Shown here piece after piece: positions 45,786 to 58,665 of a stretch of 64,000 nucleotides of DNA (position 1 is its first letter; every line of letters begins with the position of its first letter). Both the position numbers and the translations under genes were made by a program. The stretch lies in contig JAMWBK010000004.1 in assembly GCA_029953675.1 (NCBI GenBank), forward strand, positions 2,108,001 to 2,172,000, read 5' to 3'. This DNA is from Rhodosorus marinus (lineage: Eukaryota > Rhodophyta > Stylonematophyceae > Stylonematales > Stylonemataceae). The notes beneath the pieces are model-generated. The model did not search any database. It was not told where the DNA came from and worked only from the letters and a program-made list of their open reading frames with translations.

Positions 45786-48602
45786 CGAACTAGGCACTTA
45801 TGGACTTCATAACCCATAAATAGCTTTCGGCACAAGAATAAAATAAACGTTTCGAATAAATTATTTGAATATATGTCCTAATTATTTCTTCAAAACGCAT
45901 CCCCCAGTGCCAATATTTCTATCTTAAAAGGGACCGGAGGAAAACCAACTGTTCTGCACGATTTAGTTTCTAAAATTGGTGTTGGGTATGAAAACCCTGA
46001 AAAAACGGCTTAGCTACCGTCCACAAGAAGGCGCAAACAAATAATTTCGAAAGCATTTCGAAAGCATTTCAAAAGCGAAGTTGATAGGCCCTTCAAATCA
46101 GAGTCAATAAATGAATCTCCCGCCGTCTATCGAATCAAACTTTGATCCGTTAAATATTAACAACCCTTTAAGTTTAGTGAGACACGTGGTAATACAAAAC
46201 TGGACATATCTAAAATACCTCCCATTTCAATAAATAACATCAATGTGCATTGCTTTCGCTGATTTTGGGGAAAACTTCTTCGACTTCGGACGAAGAACAG
46301 CTCGTTGTCAGCTCGTGGAAGGAACGGACAATGGGCTTAACTTGAATAAACAAAAATTGAATGTAGATAAATAGTTCTATTTCCAATAACACTTGCAACC
46401 CAGCATTGAAAAAATCGAGCACCCCATCAGAATCAGGCCCCGGAGTTCATCTTTCTGAAAGGACCCCCCCCCCCGCGCCTCTTTTTTCCCCCCGTGGATA
46501 GCGCAAGCAACCATGCTACAGATTCTCCTCAACTAGGCGTGGAGGTCACAGAGTTACGATATTCAGGTCCGATATTCCTTGATTCAAACTTTGTCTTTCA
46601 ATAATATTTTGTATAACGCAATATTAAGGAATCCTCCAGATTTGGATATAATATAACGTACTCTAGGATTCCAGATCGACGACGCTTTCCAAGGCAGGCA
46701 TGGACACAAGAAAGATTTTTGTTTTCTGTCAGATAACCGTCGGTTAGATTGATCCTCCACGCTCATGTTCATCGCCATCATCCTCAAAACATTCAGAATT
46801 TCAACTAGAAAATATGGCGCAACCTATTGAGTACACGGAAAGGAGAAAATGACGACATCGACCACTGCGAATTCACTGGGCGGTTGGGGAGGGGAGCGGG
46901 AAACTTGCACATCACTACGCTCTCCACAAGGGACCCCAAAGCATACATGTCAAAGAGTCAATCAAGAATCAATCGATTTAATATTCCAGGATACTCGGTG
47001 TGCACACCAGCTACAAAGGTCATGTGGTGATGTTGACTAGCCATCAGGAGGTTTCACAACGGCGACAACTTTGGCATTTTCCTGCTTACCCTCCTTTTCT
47101 TCTGTCACAATAATCGAACCAAATCTAATCCTGGGGTAACGATTGCACCCCCCCCCCTCTGAGTCCGGGGTTCCCATATAAAATTTACGAATTCAATATC
47201 ATCTGATTCTCTATCAGATTCCTCACATAGGCAAGCTCTTGCTTCTGGGGAAACTTTGCAAATGGATCAAAATCCTCTTGATTTTTGTTTTTAATGGCGG
47301 ATTATTCCCCCCCCCAAAAAATCCCATGCGCGGGATTTGAAAGCACTTTCCTAGTAGTGTGAGATGAAGCATCAGCCGTATCCCCCCTCCCCCCCCCGCA
47401 AACTGGAAAGATAAGAAAGCCGTGGACAAGCCAATGAAAAGCCTGGCCGGCTTTCTTCTTTCGTATTTTAAACCAAATATGTATTCCATAAATTACGATG
47501 GATAGTATAGAAATATTTACGAAAACATAGAAAAACCGAACACCAACAGATTTCGTTCTATTATCTCCTGATATCTAACCCCCTTCTATTTTTGGTTTCT
47601 CCTGTATTGATATGACAATGAATGCTTGCTTTCACGGAAAAAAAGCGCTCACAAAATAGAGAGTTTCCCTCTAAGGGGGGGAGATGGGGCGCCAAGAGAG
47701 ATAGCAAACCCTTTTCTACTGACGTCGGGGTAGTACGGCTATCAATTGATTAGAGGCAAAAACGGGAGTAACAACTGCAGCAAGTCTTTCCATTGGTAGC
47801 CCGATAAATCATTATATGAAACCCTTAAATATACCTATTTAGAAATACTTTTATCAATGAATAGGTTTAGAATGATTCCAATTAAATACTACCCACTAAC
47901 GGAAAACACACTTCATCGAAGAAAATAGGATGTATACCTAAAAATAAATTTTATACATTTAATTAAAAACACAATACCGAGTAAGATTTTAGTAATACAT
48001 GATATCTTGTTTCCGAACAGCAAAGAAATAATAAAATACAGTATAATATATTCTATTGCATGTACTCAAAATGTATTTTAAGATAAAACTACTAGATACT
48101 CAAAAATAGTAAATGTTATGATAACAATAAAAAGAAATTATGAAGATTCTTTGAAAAAGATTAAAAGCTTCTCTACCGCATCAAAATTATTTGGTTGTAC
48201 CCTTTGCTCCCCCGGAGTATAAATTGGCCAGTTTTCTATATTTTCTAATTGAATTTGTTTCTTTTTTTTTGTTCCTTTTCCCCCGTTCGACTGAGGATGC
48301 AGTTCTTAGATGCCAATCTTGAATGGATGCATATATAGACGATTTAGAGATGGAGGATGAGCATAGTGAGCTGATGGTGGGCGGAGGAGGGGGGGATGAG
48401 GAAAGGGGAGCAGAGAATAACCTATGTGGGAAGGGATTTGGGTTGATGACTAGGAAGATAGGGAAGGAGGAGGAAAGGGTGTGTGATATAACTCTAGGGC
48501 GCTATTGGTTTTGAGGCAGGTTGAGGCCGGCTGTTTTTCATTTTTTTGGTAGGTGGGGTTGGGAGGGGGAGGGAAACGCGTTGTAAAGGTTTAGAGTTCA
48601 AG
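45786..48602. other. Sparse AT-rich interval with C-runs and G-rich RING leader
   Basis: The longest gene-poor stretch. It contains long C homopolymers on the plus strand (13 at about 46467-46479, 9 at about 47143-47151, and more near 47310 and 47385-47398) and a short GCATTTCGAAA repeat at about 46050-46075. 47800-48250 is strongly AT-rich. A minus-strand frame at 46422-46240 has one hydrophobic segment (VLLEIELFIYIQFLFIQV) and starts next to a C-run, but I would not call it a gene. From about 48350 the plus strand becomes G-rich, forming the leader of the RING gene. Confidence 0.4.
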
Positions 48603-49190
48603 ATGTCGATGCTTGTGGAAGCGACGAGTGGGGTTATGTTGATGATGAATGAGTGTGCGCTTAGGTGAGTCGTCCCCGTTGCACTTTTGGGTCGTGTGAA
48701 CGAGGTTTCCTAACATGAGCATATTTATCCTTTTTCCGTTAATCTTAGGCTGAGGAAGGCCATGACGTTCGAAGAATCTCCGGATTTGGACGGCGGGGAC
48801 ACTTCGGGGGAGGCTTCTGAAGGAAGCCATCGAAGTCCTAGGGAAACCCCTCCGCAAAGCCCTAGGAACAGAACCCAGGATGTTGTGGTAGAGGAGGCAC
48901 CGGTACACGTACGTACTAGCGGTAGACGTGGTCACAAGAAATGCAAGTATTCGAAACAGGAGGTGAGAGACATTGTCTCACTGACGAAGGTTGAACCGAG
49001 CACGATCCCAGAGGACTTTGAATGCGCGATTTGTATGGATGACGAAGAGAAGCGGTTCTGCACAATGGTCTGCGGACACACTTACCACTACATGTGCATT
49101 AAGATTTGGCTTAGAAGAGGCGGGGACAAATGTCCGCTCTGTGCACACACTATTGCGTTGAAGGAATGCTTGGCAGCGAAGCAGAAGTAA
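48603..49190 (+). CDS. RING-H2 finger protein (putative E3 ubiquitin ligase)
   Basis: Two exons, 48603-48664 and 48749-49190, joined in phase 2; 167 residues. The C-terminal domain reads CAICMDDEEKRFCTMVCGHT, then YHYMCIKIWLRRGGDKCPLC. The spacing C-x2-C ... C-x-H-x2-H-x2-C ... C-x2-C is that of a RING-H2 finger, and the Trp after the sixth ligand is the E2-contact residue seen in active ligases. The N-terminal half is acidic, Ser/Pro-rich and probably disordered. No membrane segment is visible, so this is likely a soluble E3 with unknown substrate. Without the first exon the protein would begin at the in-frame ATG at 48762. Confidence 0.88.
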
Positions 49191-49570
49191 GAGTATGGAG
49201 AAGCTGCTAATATTTGGCTCTCTATTTGAATAGCATTCACCCGCGAGATGGCAAGAGATGAATCCTTCGAATTACATATTGTAGATACAGAAGTTTTGTT
49301 TTGTAATTATTATGGTAGTTGTCGTCAGCGGATTGTCCAAACCGATAAAGTTCAACGGAAAAGACGATTGAAAAGAATTGTAGTTATGGGTCCTCGTGAC
49401 CTCGACACGCAAGCTATCTTCCCTAGTGCAAGAAGGCTGCGCACGTAGATTGGGCGATAGTCCCAGTTCTAAGATCGATTTCTGTTCGTTCCAAGGTCGG
49501 CTTTTCTGCGCTGGTGAAAAAAAAAGTCCACAAAGATTAAGAAGCTGATTTTAATAATATGGGGCACAAG
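49191..49570. other. Convergent spacer
   Basis: About 380 bases between the tail-to-tail RING and EAF genes. A plus-strand frame at 49248-49448 has no known relative. Probably overlapping 3' untranslated regions. Confidence 0.4.
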
Positions 49571-50694
49571 TTAGTTGCTGCTGTTCGATGAGTTATCTGT
49601 GTAGCTGTCCGAGGAGCCGGAGGATCCATCCCCGGAACTGCTACCGCTGGCTCCGCTCGACGAATTAGATGAGGACGCGTTGTCTTTCGCAGAAGTCAGT
49701 TTCCTATTAGTCGGCTTGCTTCCAGTGCGTCTTCCTCCGCTGACTAGTATCCTCGGGACGTTTCCGCTCGTGGGTATGCTCTTTTCGGCAATCTGGCCGG
49801 TCTCCTGGCGACTGGACTCAGCTTCCTCCTCGCTCCAATTTACTTCTGCCCTTCGCTCATCCGTACGCGGTGCTAATCCCTTTCCGGCCAAAACTCCGCC
49901 CGTGTTCTCTTCCTCTTCAACTTCCAGAGTTTCCCACTCGTCTGGTGAGGAGTCGCTTTCGGCAGCCGATTCCTTTGCCGGAATGGGAGATGGTTTGGGA
50001 GGTGACTCCGACCTCGCCGGCGAAGTCTCCGGTTTCTCCGGTGATGACGGTGTGGCTACACTCGGCGATTTCCCAGCTGGGGAAAATGGCTTTGGCGGGG
50101 CCGTGTTCCGAGAAAAGTAGTCGTGGTTTATGTATCGCGGCTCCTCGGTCTTGAGTCTTGATTGATCTTTCGCAGGTTTCTGCACGTCGACAAGAGGAGA
50201 GTAGATGTTCATGATCAGTACAAGCCAAGAAGAAATATACGTGGGTTGCGCTTCATACCGCTATGCCCTGTTGTCCACTAGCGCTGTCTTGCTTCACATT
50301 GAACATGTGACTGGAGGCCTTTTCCAGTCTAAATTGATCGCCTTCGAAAACCAGGATATACTCGCGGTTAGGTGGTTGTATATTCCCGCTCAGCTTGACC
50401 GAGTTTCCCTCCGCAGATTGGTATTCGAGACTTCCTCTAGAAGCGCTGAAACTGACTTCCCCAGTCGTCGACTCATCAATACCAGGTGGCTTCTTGTCGT
50501 CTACGGCGGAAAGAAGTGAAGCAGAATCACGTTCAGCAGTAGTCACTAACAATAATTGCGAAGGCACGATCCATACATTTGACAGTGAAGAACTTTTTCT
50601 GTTCATCGCCTCGTGAATTGACGCTATTGCCAATCCGAACCTTGTACCTCTTACTCTGGGGTAATCGGTCCTCTGGAGGCCGATCCACGCTCAT
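49571..50694 (-). CDS. ELL-associated factor (EAF) family transcription elongation protein
   Basis: Three exons on the minus strand: 50694-50577, 50500-50259 and 50179-49571, giving 322 residues. The joined N terminus reads KRYKVRIGNSVN, then KKFFTVKYDKKPPGIDESTT, then REYILVFEGDQFRLEKASSH. This matches the EAF domain pattern 'y.l.lG.Sf..... f.tlrYdfkPaSid', then 'dcvLifd.dtgeFrLEkls'. The tyrosine codon is rebuilt exactly across the first intron, which supports the join. The C-terminal ~200 residues are acidic and Ser/Pro-rich, ending in a poly-Ser/Gly tract, as in human EAF1/2 whose acidic tails activate transcription. EAF partners ELL in super/little elongation complexes for RNA polymerase II. 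The neighbouring RING gene is tail-to-tail and unrelated. Confidence 0.78.
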
Positions 50695-52233
50695 CGTTCT
50701 CCAGGAATCTTGAGCGGCCCGCAAGAACGCTCACCCACAAGTCCCCACCAAAACAAGACAAAAATCAAAACACCATCCAAAAAGAACCGGATTGGAAAGA
50801 ATCCACTTCAAACCGCGAGGAAAAAACACATCCAACCCGGTCACCCCGTTTTGAGAAACAACAGCCCAAAAACACCTTTGAGAGAAAACACGAAACGAAC
50901 AAAAAAAACCAGGCCCTCTTCAAGTTTTCCCTCTCCCCGTCGTCCTAAAAAAAAGAATCAACGCGCCCGTTGCCAAAAGAAACCTAGTCCCATCACCCAC
51001 CTCCCTCCCCAAACTGGCTCCAACCCTAATCCTCTTTCCAACAAGCCGAACACACACGATCACTCGTACAATCAGCGCCTTTTTTTCTCCCAGTCCACAT
51101 CCACTAAAGCCAGACCCTCTTTCGAGAAAACTACCCCTCAAACTCCCTTCCCTCAATCCAACCCCTTCCTCCCCCGTACCCCCGCCCCGCAAAACCTCCG
51201 CTCTCACACAACACATGAACTTTCTACATATACTCAAATCTCCAATACGCTCTTCCTCCCTCCACCGAAAAGAGGTTTTCTCATCATCAGAGATTTTCCT
51301 TTCTTCTTAATGCTAAAAATGTCCCCCCTTGTTTTTCTGCTTGTTTACTTCCCTTTCACCCAAAATTGAAAAATTCACCCTCTTCAATACGTAAATGACT
51401 ACTAAACCAACCCGTGTCCTACCTCAAGACCGACATTGCCCCCCTGAAAACCCAGCACACTCAAATCTTTTTTTAATTTTTTTTTCAAATCGACCAAACT
51501 CAATAACCAAGATCATTCATTGGATGATTGTCTCGCTATAAAGAATTACTACAAGATATTTGGTATTGAATAAATCTAATTTAAAGAGCATAATTATCAT
51601 TAATTTCGATTATTTAGTATGTAATAGATGTTTAAACGTCATATCTCAATCAATATAAGATAGTTATTATGAAACTTTAGGCGTTAAGTATTGGTGGATT
51701 TGGTTTATTTTGAATGAAAAGTGGTGGTGACGGATAAATGGAAGAAAAATTAATTTTGATATACTTGAAAATGGGATTTGGTGGGTTTTGGGGGGTTCGC
51801 TTTGTTATGGAGGGCCTCGATGGACTTGGGGGGCCCGGAGTCCAATGGCTTTGGAGCGGCTTTGTGTCGGGTTCGGCAGCTTGGAAGTGAGGTTGCTGAA
51901 ACTTATGACGTCTCTCAGAGACGATTTCATTGTATGTTAAAAAACAACCGCTCTCATTCTCACATAGCCCCGTCCGGACTGGTGGTGCTTCCATTGGTTG
52001 CGTTGAGTTCTTGGACGATTTGGTCGAGGGATTTTGTATATCTTGGGGAGCATTTCGGGGAGCGGGTGGTGTGACGCGTAGCCTTCGTTTTGGTTGTAGT
52101 GGAAGTTCTAGATTGTAGCTTTGGATAGAGGTAGATATAGCCTGAGACCTTTGTTCGTAATTGCGTCGGTTTGGATTGGACCTTTGAAGGGGTAGATCCG
52201 AGGAAACAAGCGACAAGGTGTGGTATCTTGAGA
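50695..52233. promoter_or_regulatory. Divergent promoter region, C/A-rich then G/T-rich
   Basis: From 50700 to about 51460 the plus strand is strongly C/A-rich and G-poor (leader of the minus-strand EAF gene). A short AT-rich core follows (about 51460-51680), and then the plus strand is G/T-rich up to the aminopeptidase start at 52234. The long open frame at 50710-51369 (+) is a product of this skewed composition, not a gene. Confidence 0.5.
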
Positions 52234-54185
52234 ATGGCGTCAGTAGAGTTTACAACAGATCTGGAACAAATCAGATCGGCTTCCAACGTCGTTTTGGTTG
52301 GATCGAAGATTGGGCTGCTCAGCAAAAATGCTATGGATCTTCTACCGAGTGGAGTCTCGCACGATTTGTGGCGGGTTCTGATAGAGCAGGCGAATCCGTC
52401 TACAACAGGTAAAGTGTCCAAAACGCTTTGCGGATGTAGGCATTGCGATGATTTTGCTCACAAGTGGATTGTTACACTCGGTTGTTCGCAGCTGTGAGGG
52501 TGCCCCTGAACTTTTTGGAGGAAGGAAAGCTGGTATCTGTTTCAGGGATGGTAACACCGGCCCGAGCCTCAACATCGAGGCATAATCATGCGTACTCACC
52601 ACACAGCATCGCGGTAGGTTTCCACTGCTCTTATAGTGACTTCATTGGTCCGGGTTTCCTTACCGTTTCTGCGGTCTTAGGCATTGCTTCCCTCAGTGGG
52701 CTGGAGCTGCAATACACTTACGATCGCCGTTGTCGTAGAAGAAACAGCGGACGCTTTTGGCGCAGGATGTGCAGTATCAAGAGCGTTCCCGCTTTTCAAT
52801 GAGAAAACTAGGGGAGCGGACATGTCCGAGAACAATGTTGTCGTCGCATTGGTCCATGCGGGTGATGGGAGTGCTGAATTGGTGAAGATTACGCAGACTC
52901 TGTCTGTCACCTCCGAGTGCATCCGTCACACTCAGAGATTGGTGGATTCGCCTCCGAACAAGTTGACTGCTGATACCTACGTGAAGTAAGACATCCGTTC
53001 GCATCCGCTCGACACAGGGGATTCACACGTGATCGCGGGCTCAATAGGAATTTGTTGACGCCGCTGACAATGGTCGCCTTCGGGTTTGAACAGGGAATGC
53101 CTTGAAGTCGCAGCTGAGCTGAAGGGAAATGGAGTAGAGTCTAAAGTCTTCCGAATGAAGGAGCTCCAGGAGAACGGCATGGGTTGTCTAGAGGGAGTCG
53201 GTCGAGCATCCATAGAACACAGTGGAGAACCCGCCATGGTAATTTTGAGCAGAAGAGCACCAAATTCTTCAAGCACGGAAGCAGCGAGAACAGTCACTTT
53301 TGTCGGAAAAGGAATCGTCTTCGATACTGGCGGCCTATCGTTGAAGCCAAAAGAGGGAATGTGTGAGATGAAGGTAAGTTCATCGACCGGTGACCGAGCA
53401 CCTGTGAGAGGCCAGTTTTTCACACGTTCTCTGTTCTTTTGTCAGATGGATATGGGTGGCTCAGCCGCTTGCTTGTATGCGTTTCGCGCAGCGGTGCTGT
53501 TGAATTATCCCGGGAACATCAATGTAGTCATGTGCATAGCGGAAAATGGAATCGGACCTACGGCGCTAAAACCGGACGACATCATCACGTCGTACTCGGG
53601 GAAGACAATTGAGATCAACAACCCAGATGCGGAAGGTAGGGCGCATCTGCCATCTGTTGCTGTTCTTGCGTCGTTTGAAACGGGCGAAGTTTGAAAGAAC
53701 CCTCAAGCGCAAGGCTTTTTTTCCCCATCCCGTGATCCGAAGGACGTTTGGTTTTAGCGGACGGTGTGTCTTACGCGGCACGGGACCTGAAATCCGGAGT
53801 CATCGTTGACATGGCAACGCTGACCGGCGCCCAGATGGTTGCAACTGGACAACGCCATGGGGCAGTGATTAGCAACGACCGGGAAACTGAAAACAAGCTT
53901 TTTACTGCCGGCTTGCAGTCCGGGGACCTTACTTGGCCTTTGCCATACTGTCCAGAATTTTTCCGTGCAGAGTTCGTTTCGAGAGTGGCAGATATGAAAA
54001 ACAGCGTCGCCAATCGCGCTAATGCACAGCCTAGCTGTGCAGCTCAGTTCATCGCAGACCACCTGCCTGCAGACTATCAAGGCTCGTGGGCTCATATTGA
54101 TATGGCGGGGGCGGCGATGAAAGATGGGAGATCTACAGGTTATGGCGTAGCGCTCCTTGTACAGTATTTAAGCCTCGGCGTATGA
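52234..54185 (+). CDS. M17 leucyl aminopeptidase (NPEPL1-like)
   Basis: Six exons: 52234-52408, 52492-52613, 52681-52985, 53094-53373, 53446-53635 and 53743-54185, giving 504 residues. Metal and catalytic motifs are present: VGKGIVFDTGGLSLKP (Lys and Asp ligands), MDMGGSAA, INNPDAEGRLVLADGVSYA (Asp/Glu ligands and catalytic Arg), and IVDMATLTGAQ. The last exon must begin at 53743, because that acceptor restores GRLVLADG; using the later AG at 53757 would delete it. The usual signature NTDAEGRL has Pro in place of Thr here. The length and the DMATLTGAQ/GSWAHIDMAG region resemble probable aminopeptidase NPEPL1 (523 residues). M17 enzymes are dizinc hexamers that remove N-terminal residues and break down Cys-Gly. 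No targeting peptide is obvious, so a cytosolic place is likely. Confidence 0.92.
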
Positions 54186-56197
54186 AATCAAATACGCAGA
54201 TGTGGCTTAAGCAAACTGTGTATTGACCGTGGTCCGCGGAGCCGACCAGCGAAACTGAGCCACAAGTCGATGAAGCCGTTAAACAGAGGAAAGCTGTTGT
54301 CAACTCACTCAAAACTCCGCAATCCGTCAGAACGTCTCGTCCAGGGCCTAGGAAGATTATTCTTTATCATTGCGTTTCCAGACTTTTTGCGTTGAAGTGA
54401 CCGATGCGCCGACCGCAGTTTTACTCAATCGTAATCGTCAAAACTCTGGAACAAGAATGTTTGTCCTCGAACAACATCAGCTGCTCTGGTGGATCGTAGC
54501 TTCTGATCGGCGTTTAGCAGCATCCCTCGAGACAATGAGACGCTGAATCAACAGTTGGTACATCAGTCCTTTCGATAACCGAATTCTTAATGAACAGTCT
54601 GGACCTCTCCGTCGTTGACACGAATCACTAACATCCTATTGCTTTGATCCACTGTGCTGGATCCCAAACCCCAACCCCATTCGAACCAGCCCCGTGAGCA
54701 GAAAGGACCCGTGCATTTTCGATCTGCGCTCGAATCCCGAAAACCCACTGTACAAACCTGAGCTAAACGAACCTTAATCAATTACAGTCTAGACTAATTT
54801 AAGAAGCCTTTCTAGATATTCTCTAGAAGAACAAATTTATTTCAAAATAGTATACGGTGCACCCAAAATAGACTTGGTATGATTCAGATAAAGAACACGT
54901 CCCATGGAATAAAAAACCTGTCCTAATTAAGATAGTTTTCAAAAGGAAATAGTATTGAATAACTCTCTTTCCAGGTATTTTAGTTTATGATTCTATGATG
55001 GTACTATAAAATAGAACCCCAAAAACCTGTTGATAGAACTCTAACTGGAATCTCACGCTGTAAGATATGGTAACCGGCATCATTTGAACTAATGTTCAAG
55101 CCCCAAGTCAAAGTCAAAGAATCTGATCAAAAACCTCAGCCCCTATACGTGTTGTTACACGGACAATTATTACCATAAGGTAGAAGTTTAATCGACGTAT
55201 TGTGAAAAAAATAAAATGAAGTACCCCTTAACGGCGCGAACGATGCTCAAAGGGGGTTGGGGGGCTAGAATATAAGACTGGTAAATAACGCTTTAAACTG
55301 AAATAAATATTAGTTCACAGATGGGTGGGTCTAAGTTCCTAGAAAAACAAATATGTACTTCAGAAAGGAGATTTTGTTCATATTTAAGAAGGAAGGGGGG
55401 GGAAGGAGGAAAGCAGGTATGGGAAAAGAAAAGGGACTACCAGCATTTATTTTTCATCAAGGGACAGAGCCAATTTTTTTTCTGGAAAGAGAAAAAGTTA
55501 AATATATTTTTGAAGGTGGCTTTAAAAAACAACATTTTGCGGCCAAAAGTTTTGGCGAATATTATATATGAAGTTTAGTCGACCAAATTTATTCTTCCCT
55601 GATTTTATACTTTTTTTTGTTCTTCTTTTTGTGGATTTCTGAAGGTGACAGGCAGGGTTTTTGGGAAGGTGAAGGAGCTTTGGGTGGAGGAGGGAAGAAT
55701 TGAGAGGGACGACTTAGTAAACAAGTCGTTCACAGCGTTCGTGTATGAGAGAGAGAGACCCGGGTTCGGATGGGGGTAGGGGGGTGGGGGGAGGGGGAAG
55801 GGGGAAATTGTTTAAATGGCCGTCCCGCCAGTATTTACAACAGGAATGAAAGTATGGAAAAAAGACAGTGGGAAGTAGTAGTGGATTAACGAAGCAAAGT
55901 GTGAAGGGTTGTGTTTGAGTTGTCAGTTGGGAGTCTGGTTGCTGGAGGGATGGGTTTTGACTTGTGGCAAGTGCTCGGGTGTATCTGTATGACAACAGGG
56001 TTTGCTTGGTTGTTTTCTGGGTAAGAGCTGGACGGAGGGGGCGGGCTAGAAAAAGGCGACTTCCAGAGCGTTTGTGCAGGTTTTAAATTTGTTTCTCGAG
56101 AAGCAGGAGTGGGGAGGGTGGACTGGGTGGTTTCGCCTGTTTTCGCTTTTATGTCTGTGAAGACTAGGCGACAAGTGCTTTTGGGCTTGGTTCGAGT
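54186..56197. promoter_or_regulatory. Intergenic region with AT-rich core and G-rich makorin leader
   Basis: 54186-54780 holds no gene that I recognise. 54780-55320 is AT-rich. 55321-55578 has overlapping Lys/Phe-rich open frames without known relatives. From about 55620 the plus strand is G-rich (GGGGGTAGGGGGGTGGGGGG near 55770-55790) and continues so up to the makorin start at 56198. Confidence 0.4.
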
Positions 56198-58665
56198 ATG
56201 AATGTAGATGATATATGGGGAAGCACTTCCTCAGTAGCATCGGGTGCGGGTGAGTCCCTGCCCACCAAGTGCGTGTGTTGGCATGTATGTTCTTGTGCTC
56301 AGTTGAACGCAATAGATTTGATTTGTTTTTGTAGAAAATACACATCACGCTTACGAAAAATCCGCTTGCCAGTCATTTGCACTGACTACCAAGGAAGTGG
56401 CTTCAGTGCGTTTCCATTTTTGTTTGGCTTGCCATTCGCAGAAAAAATACTGCTTTTCGGATTCATATACAAGAAAGCTTGATTTTACTTTGTTTTCCCG
56501 TACCTTGTCTCTCCAGAATCGTTGTGTCGGCTTACGACTGGGATGAAATGAAGAATCCGGCCTGACCTTTTTCCGTATCTTCCATCACTTTTTGCAGGAT
56601 CTATGCCGTGGGTGGCCACACGCGCAAAGACGTCCAGATTCTTTGCTCAGCGTGATTCTGCTGAAGCTGCCGGGGGCTCGCAAGGGCGTGAACAGATTAA
56701 GCCTGAGGAAGCTATTCAGTCGGAACAAAACAAGCTTTCCCTACTGGGAAGGGAAATAGAAGGGACGAGCAGCAATGTTTGGAGTTCGGTTTTCGGTGAC
56801 GGGCAAAAAGGTACGGGAACCTCGGATCCATTCGGAAATCCACTGCCTGAGGATGAATCCCTGGCGTGGAAGACAAGTGGTATGAGTCTGTGGACCTCAC
56901 CTTTTGAGTCCAAGAGTGCTGAAGAAAGTGACGATGATGCGCGACACAGCAACACTGCGCCTCAAGGGCTAAACGTTGCTGCGACGGAGGGCAAGACTGC
57001 AACGACACCTCCAAAGAAAGCTGATTCAGGGCTTACTCAGTTCAGGATGACAACCAAGAACTTCTACTCTGAACAAAGCAAGGCTGTGCCGTTCACTCCC
57101 CAAAAGGAGAAACCGACGTTGATTGTTATGGAACGGGAGGTCGTATTTGCGCAAGAGGAAGCCTTCGACCCTGGACCTTTGGCTGAAGACGAGCCTGAGG
57201 TAGATGAGGACGTAGAGCCAGCAATTGAGCCGGATGCGTATATGAACGGCTTTAAGACCAACGTTCCCTGTAAATTTTTCTTGGAAGGTTTTTGCGCTAA
57301 TAGTGATTCTTGCAGATATCTGCACCATACGGATGAATCAGTTCAAGGTAGGCGTGAACTGCTCGTAGAGTGATCAAACTGCTTTGCTTGCAAACGTACA
57401 GAGCTAGGTCTTTTTTGAGTTTGCTGATCGAGGTTTGAGGAAACCAGGACTTCCCCCTACGGCAGTGTGGTTGAGCTTACCATTGACCTGTCGCAATTAG
57501 CTGCAAAAACTCCACTGGGAGCCTAAACGTGTTCCCTTGTGAACTGTGCAGGTTACACTCATCCTGTAGAGTACGACATCAATATTGCACATGTAAATGA
57601 GAGTGGAATCCTGCAACCCGATCCGGCTATGGAAGCTAGAAATGTTCTGCAACCTCTTTACCCCTCTGGGGTCAGTTCGTGGGATCCATCGGGGGAGCTT
57701 TGTTCTTTTCATGTGACAAATGATTGCAGATATGGCTCTACTTGCAGGTATATGATCAATCGCTATGATCTCTCAATTGTGTTCATAGCTGAATGTTGAA
57801 CCTCGTTTCCTAGGTACCTCCATGGCAACCAATGTTCGTACTGCCTGTCCAACGTGCTACATCCTGTGGACGAAGATAGAGCGGACGAGCATGTCCAAAA
57901 CTGTGCAGCTATGATGGGTATATCGCAAACCACGTCGACGGAGGCCCAGGAAAGCATCACTTGTGGTGAGTGTGACCTGTAATCAAATGGTCCAATGCTG
58001 AAACTCCGCCACTGAACAGGTGCTGCTGTGCGTCACGACTCCCAGGAATATGCATGAACCAGACGCGCGGTTTGGGTAGAAAGTTTGGCATGCTAATGAA
58101 CTGCACACATGCTTTTTGCCTTGAATGTATTCGTAAGTTTTGCCAAACGCGGCGTGCAAGGTAGACAGGAATGGAAAGCAATACTGAACCATAGCATTTT
58201 GCCTACAGGGGAGTATCGGGGGAACGACTTCAGTGGGAGAACCATACGAGCTTGTCCAATCTGTTACGTGGAGTCCGACCTTGTGCTACCCAGGTAATTC
58301 TTTTTAGGTCTCATCATCATACTGTTTCTTTTCTGGCTCGAAGACGCAAACTGAGGGCATATTGGTTTTGTCGCTCGTGCAGTTTTACATTCGTTCTGGA
58401 CCCACAGAAAAGGAAGGAGTTGTTTGCAGGACACACGGGTCGCTTATCGGAAATTCCATGTAAGCACTTCAGTTACGGAGAAGGAAACTGTCCTCTAGGT
58501 GCAGGTAAGCTCAAAGCGACCGACCAGATGCAATCCTAACCACTGCATTCTAACAAGAAGAATCTTTCTTTTTACGAATCGTCCGCCTATTCGGAAGATT
58601 GCTACTTTGCCCACGTTGACGCCAGGAAATTGAGAACTACACTAGTCTCTAGCGCGAAGAGATAG
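56198..58665 (+). CDS. MKRN: Makorin RING-finger E3 ubiquitin ligase
   Basis: Eight exons: 56198-56249, 56598-57347, 57552-57747, 57814-57965, 58046-58132, 58209-58293, 58383-58504 and 58598-58665, giving 503 residues. After about 250 acidic, disordered residues comes the full makorin order: CCCH finger 1 (CKFFLEGFCANSDSCRYLH), CCCH finger 2 (CSFHVTNDCRYGSTCRYLH), the makorin Cys-His motif (CSYCLSNVLHPVDEDRADEH...C), a RING (CGICMN ... NCTHAFCLECIR ... CPICY), and a final CCCH finger (CKHFSYGEGNCPLGADCYFA followed by H). The last finger is completed only by the short exon at 58598, which supplies the third Cys and the His. Makorins bind RNA through the CCCH fingers and ubiquitinate proteins. 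The first intron (348 nt) is long for this window, so the start could instead be the ATG at 56603. Confidence 0.9.

Noticed and set aside
50710-51369. 219-residue plus-strand open frame rich in Lys, Pro and Thr
   Set aside because: It follows from the C/A-rich, G-poor leader of EAF, which lacks stops by composition; no motif or similarity.
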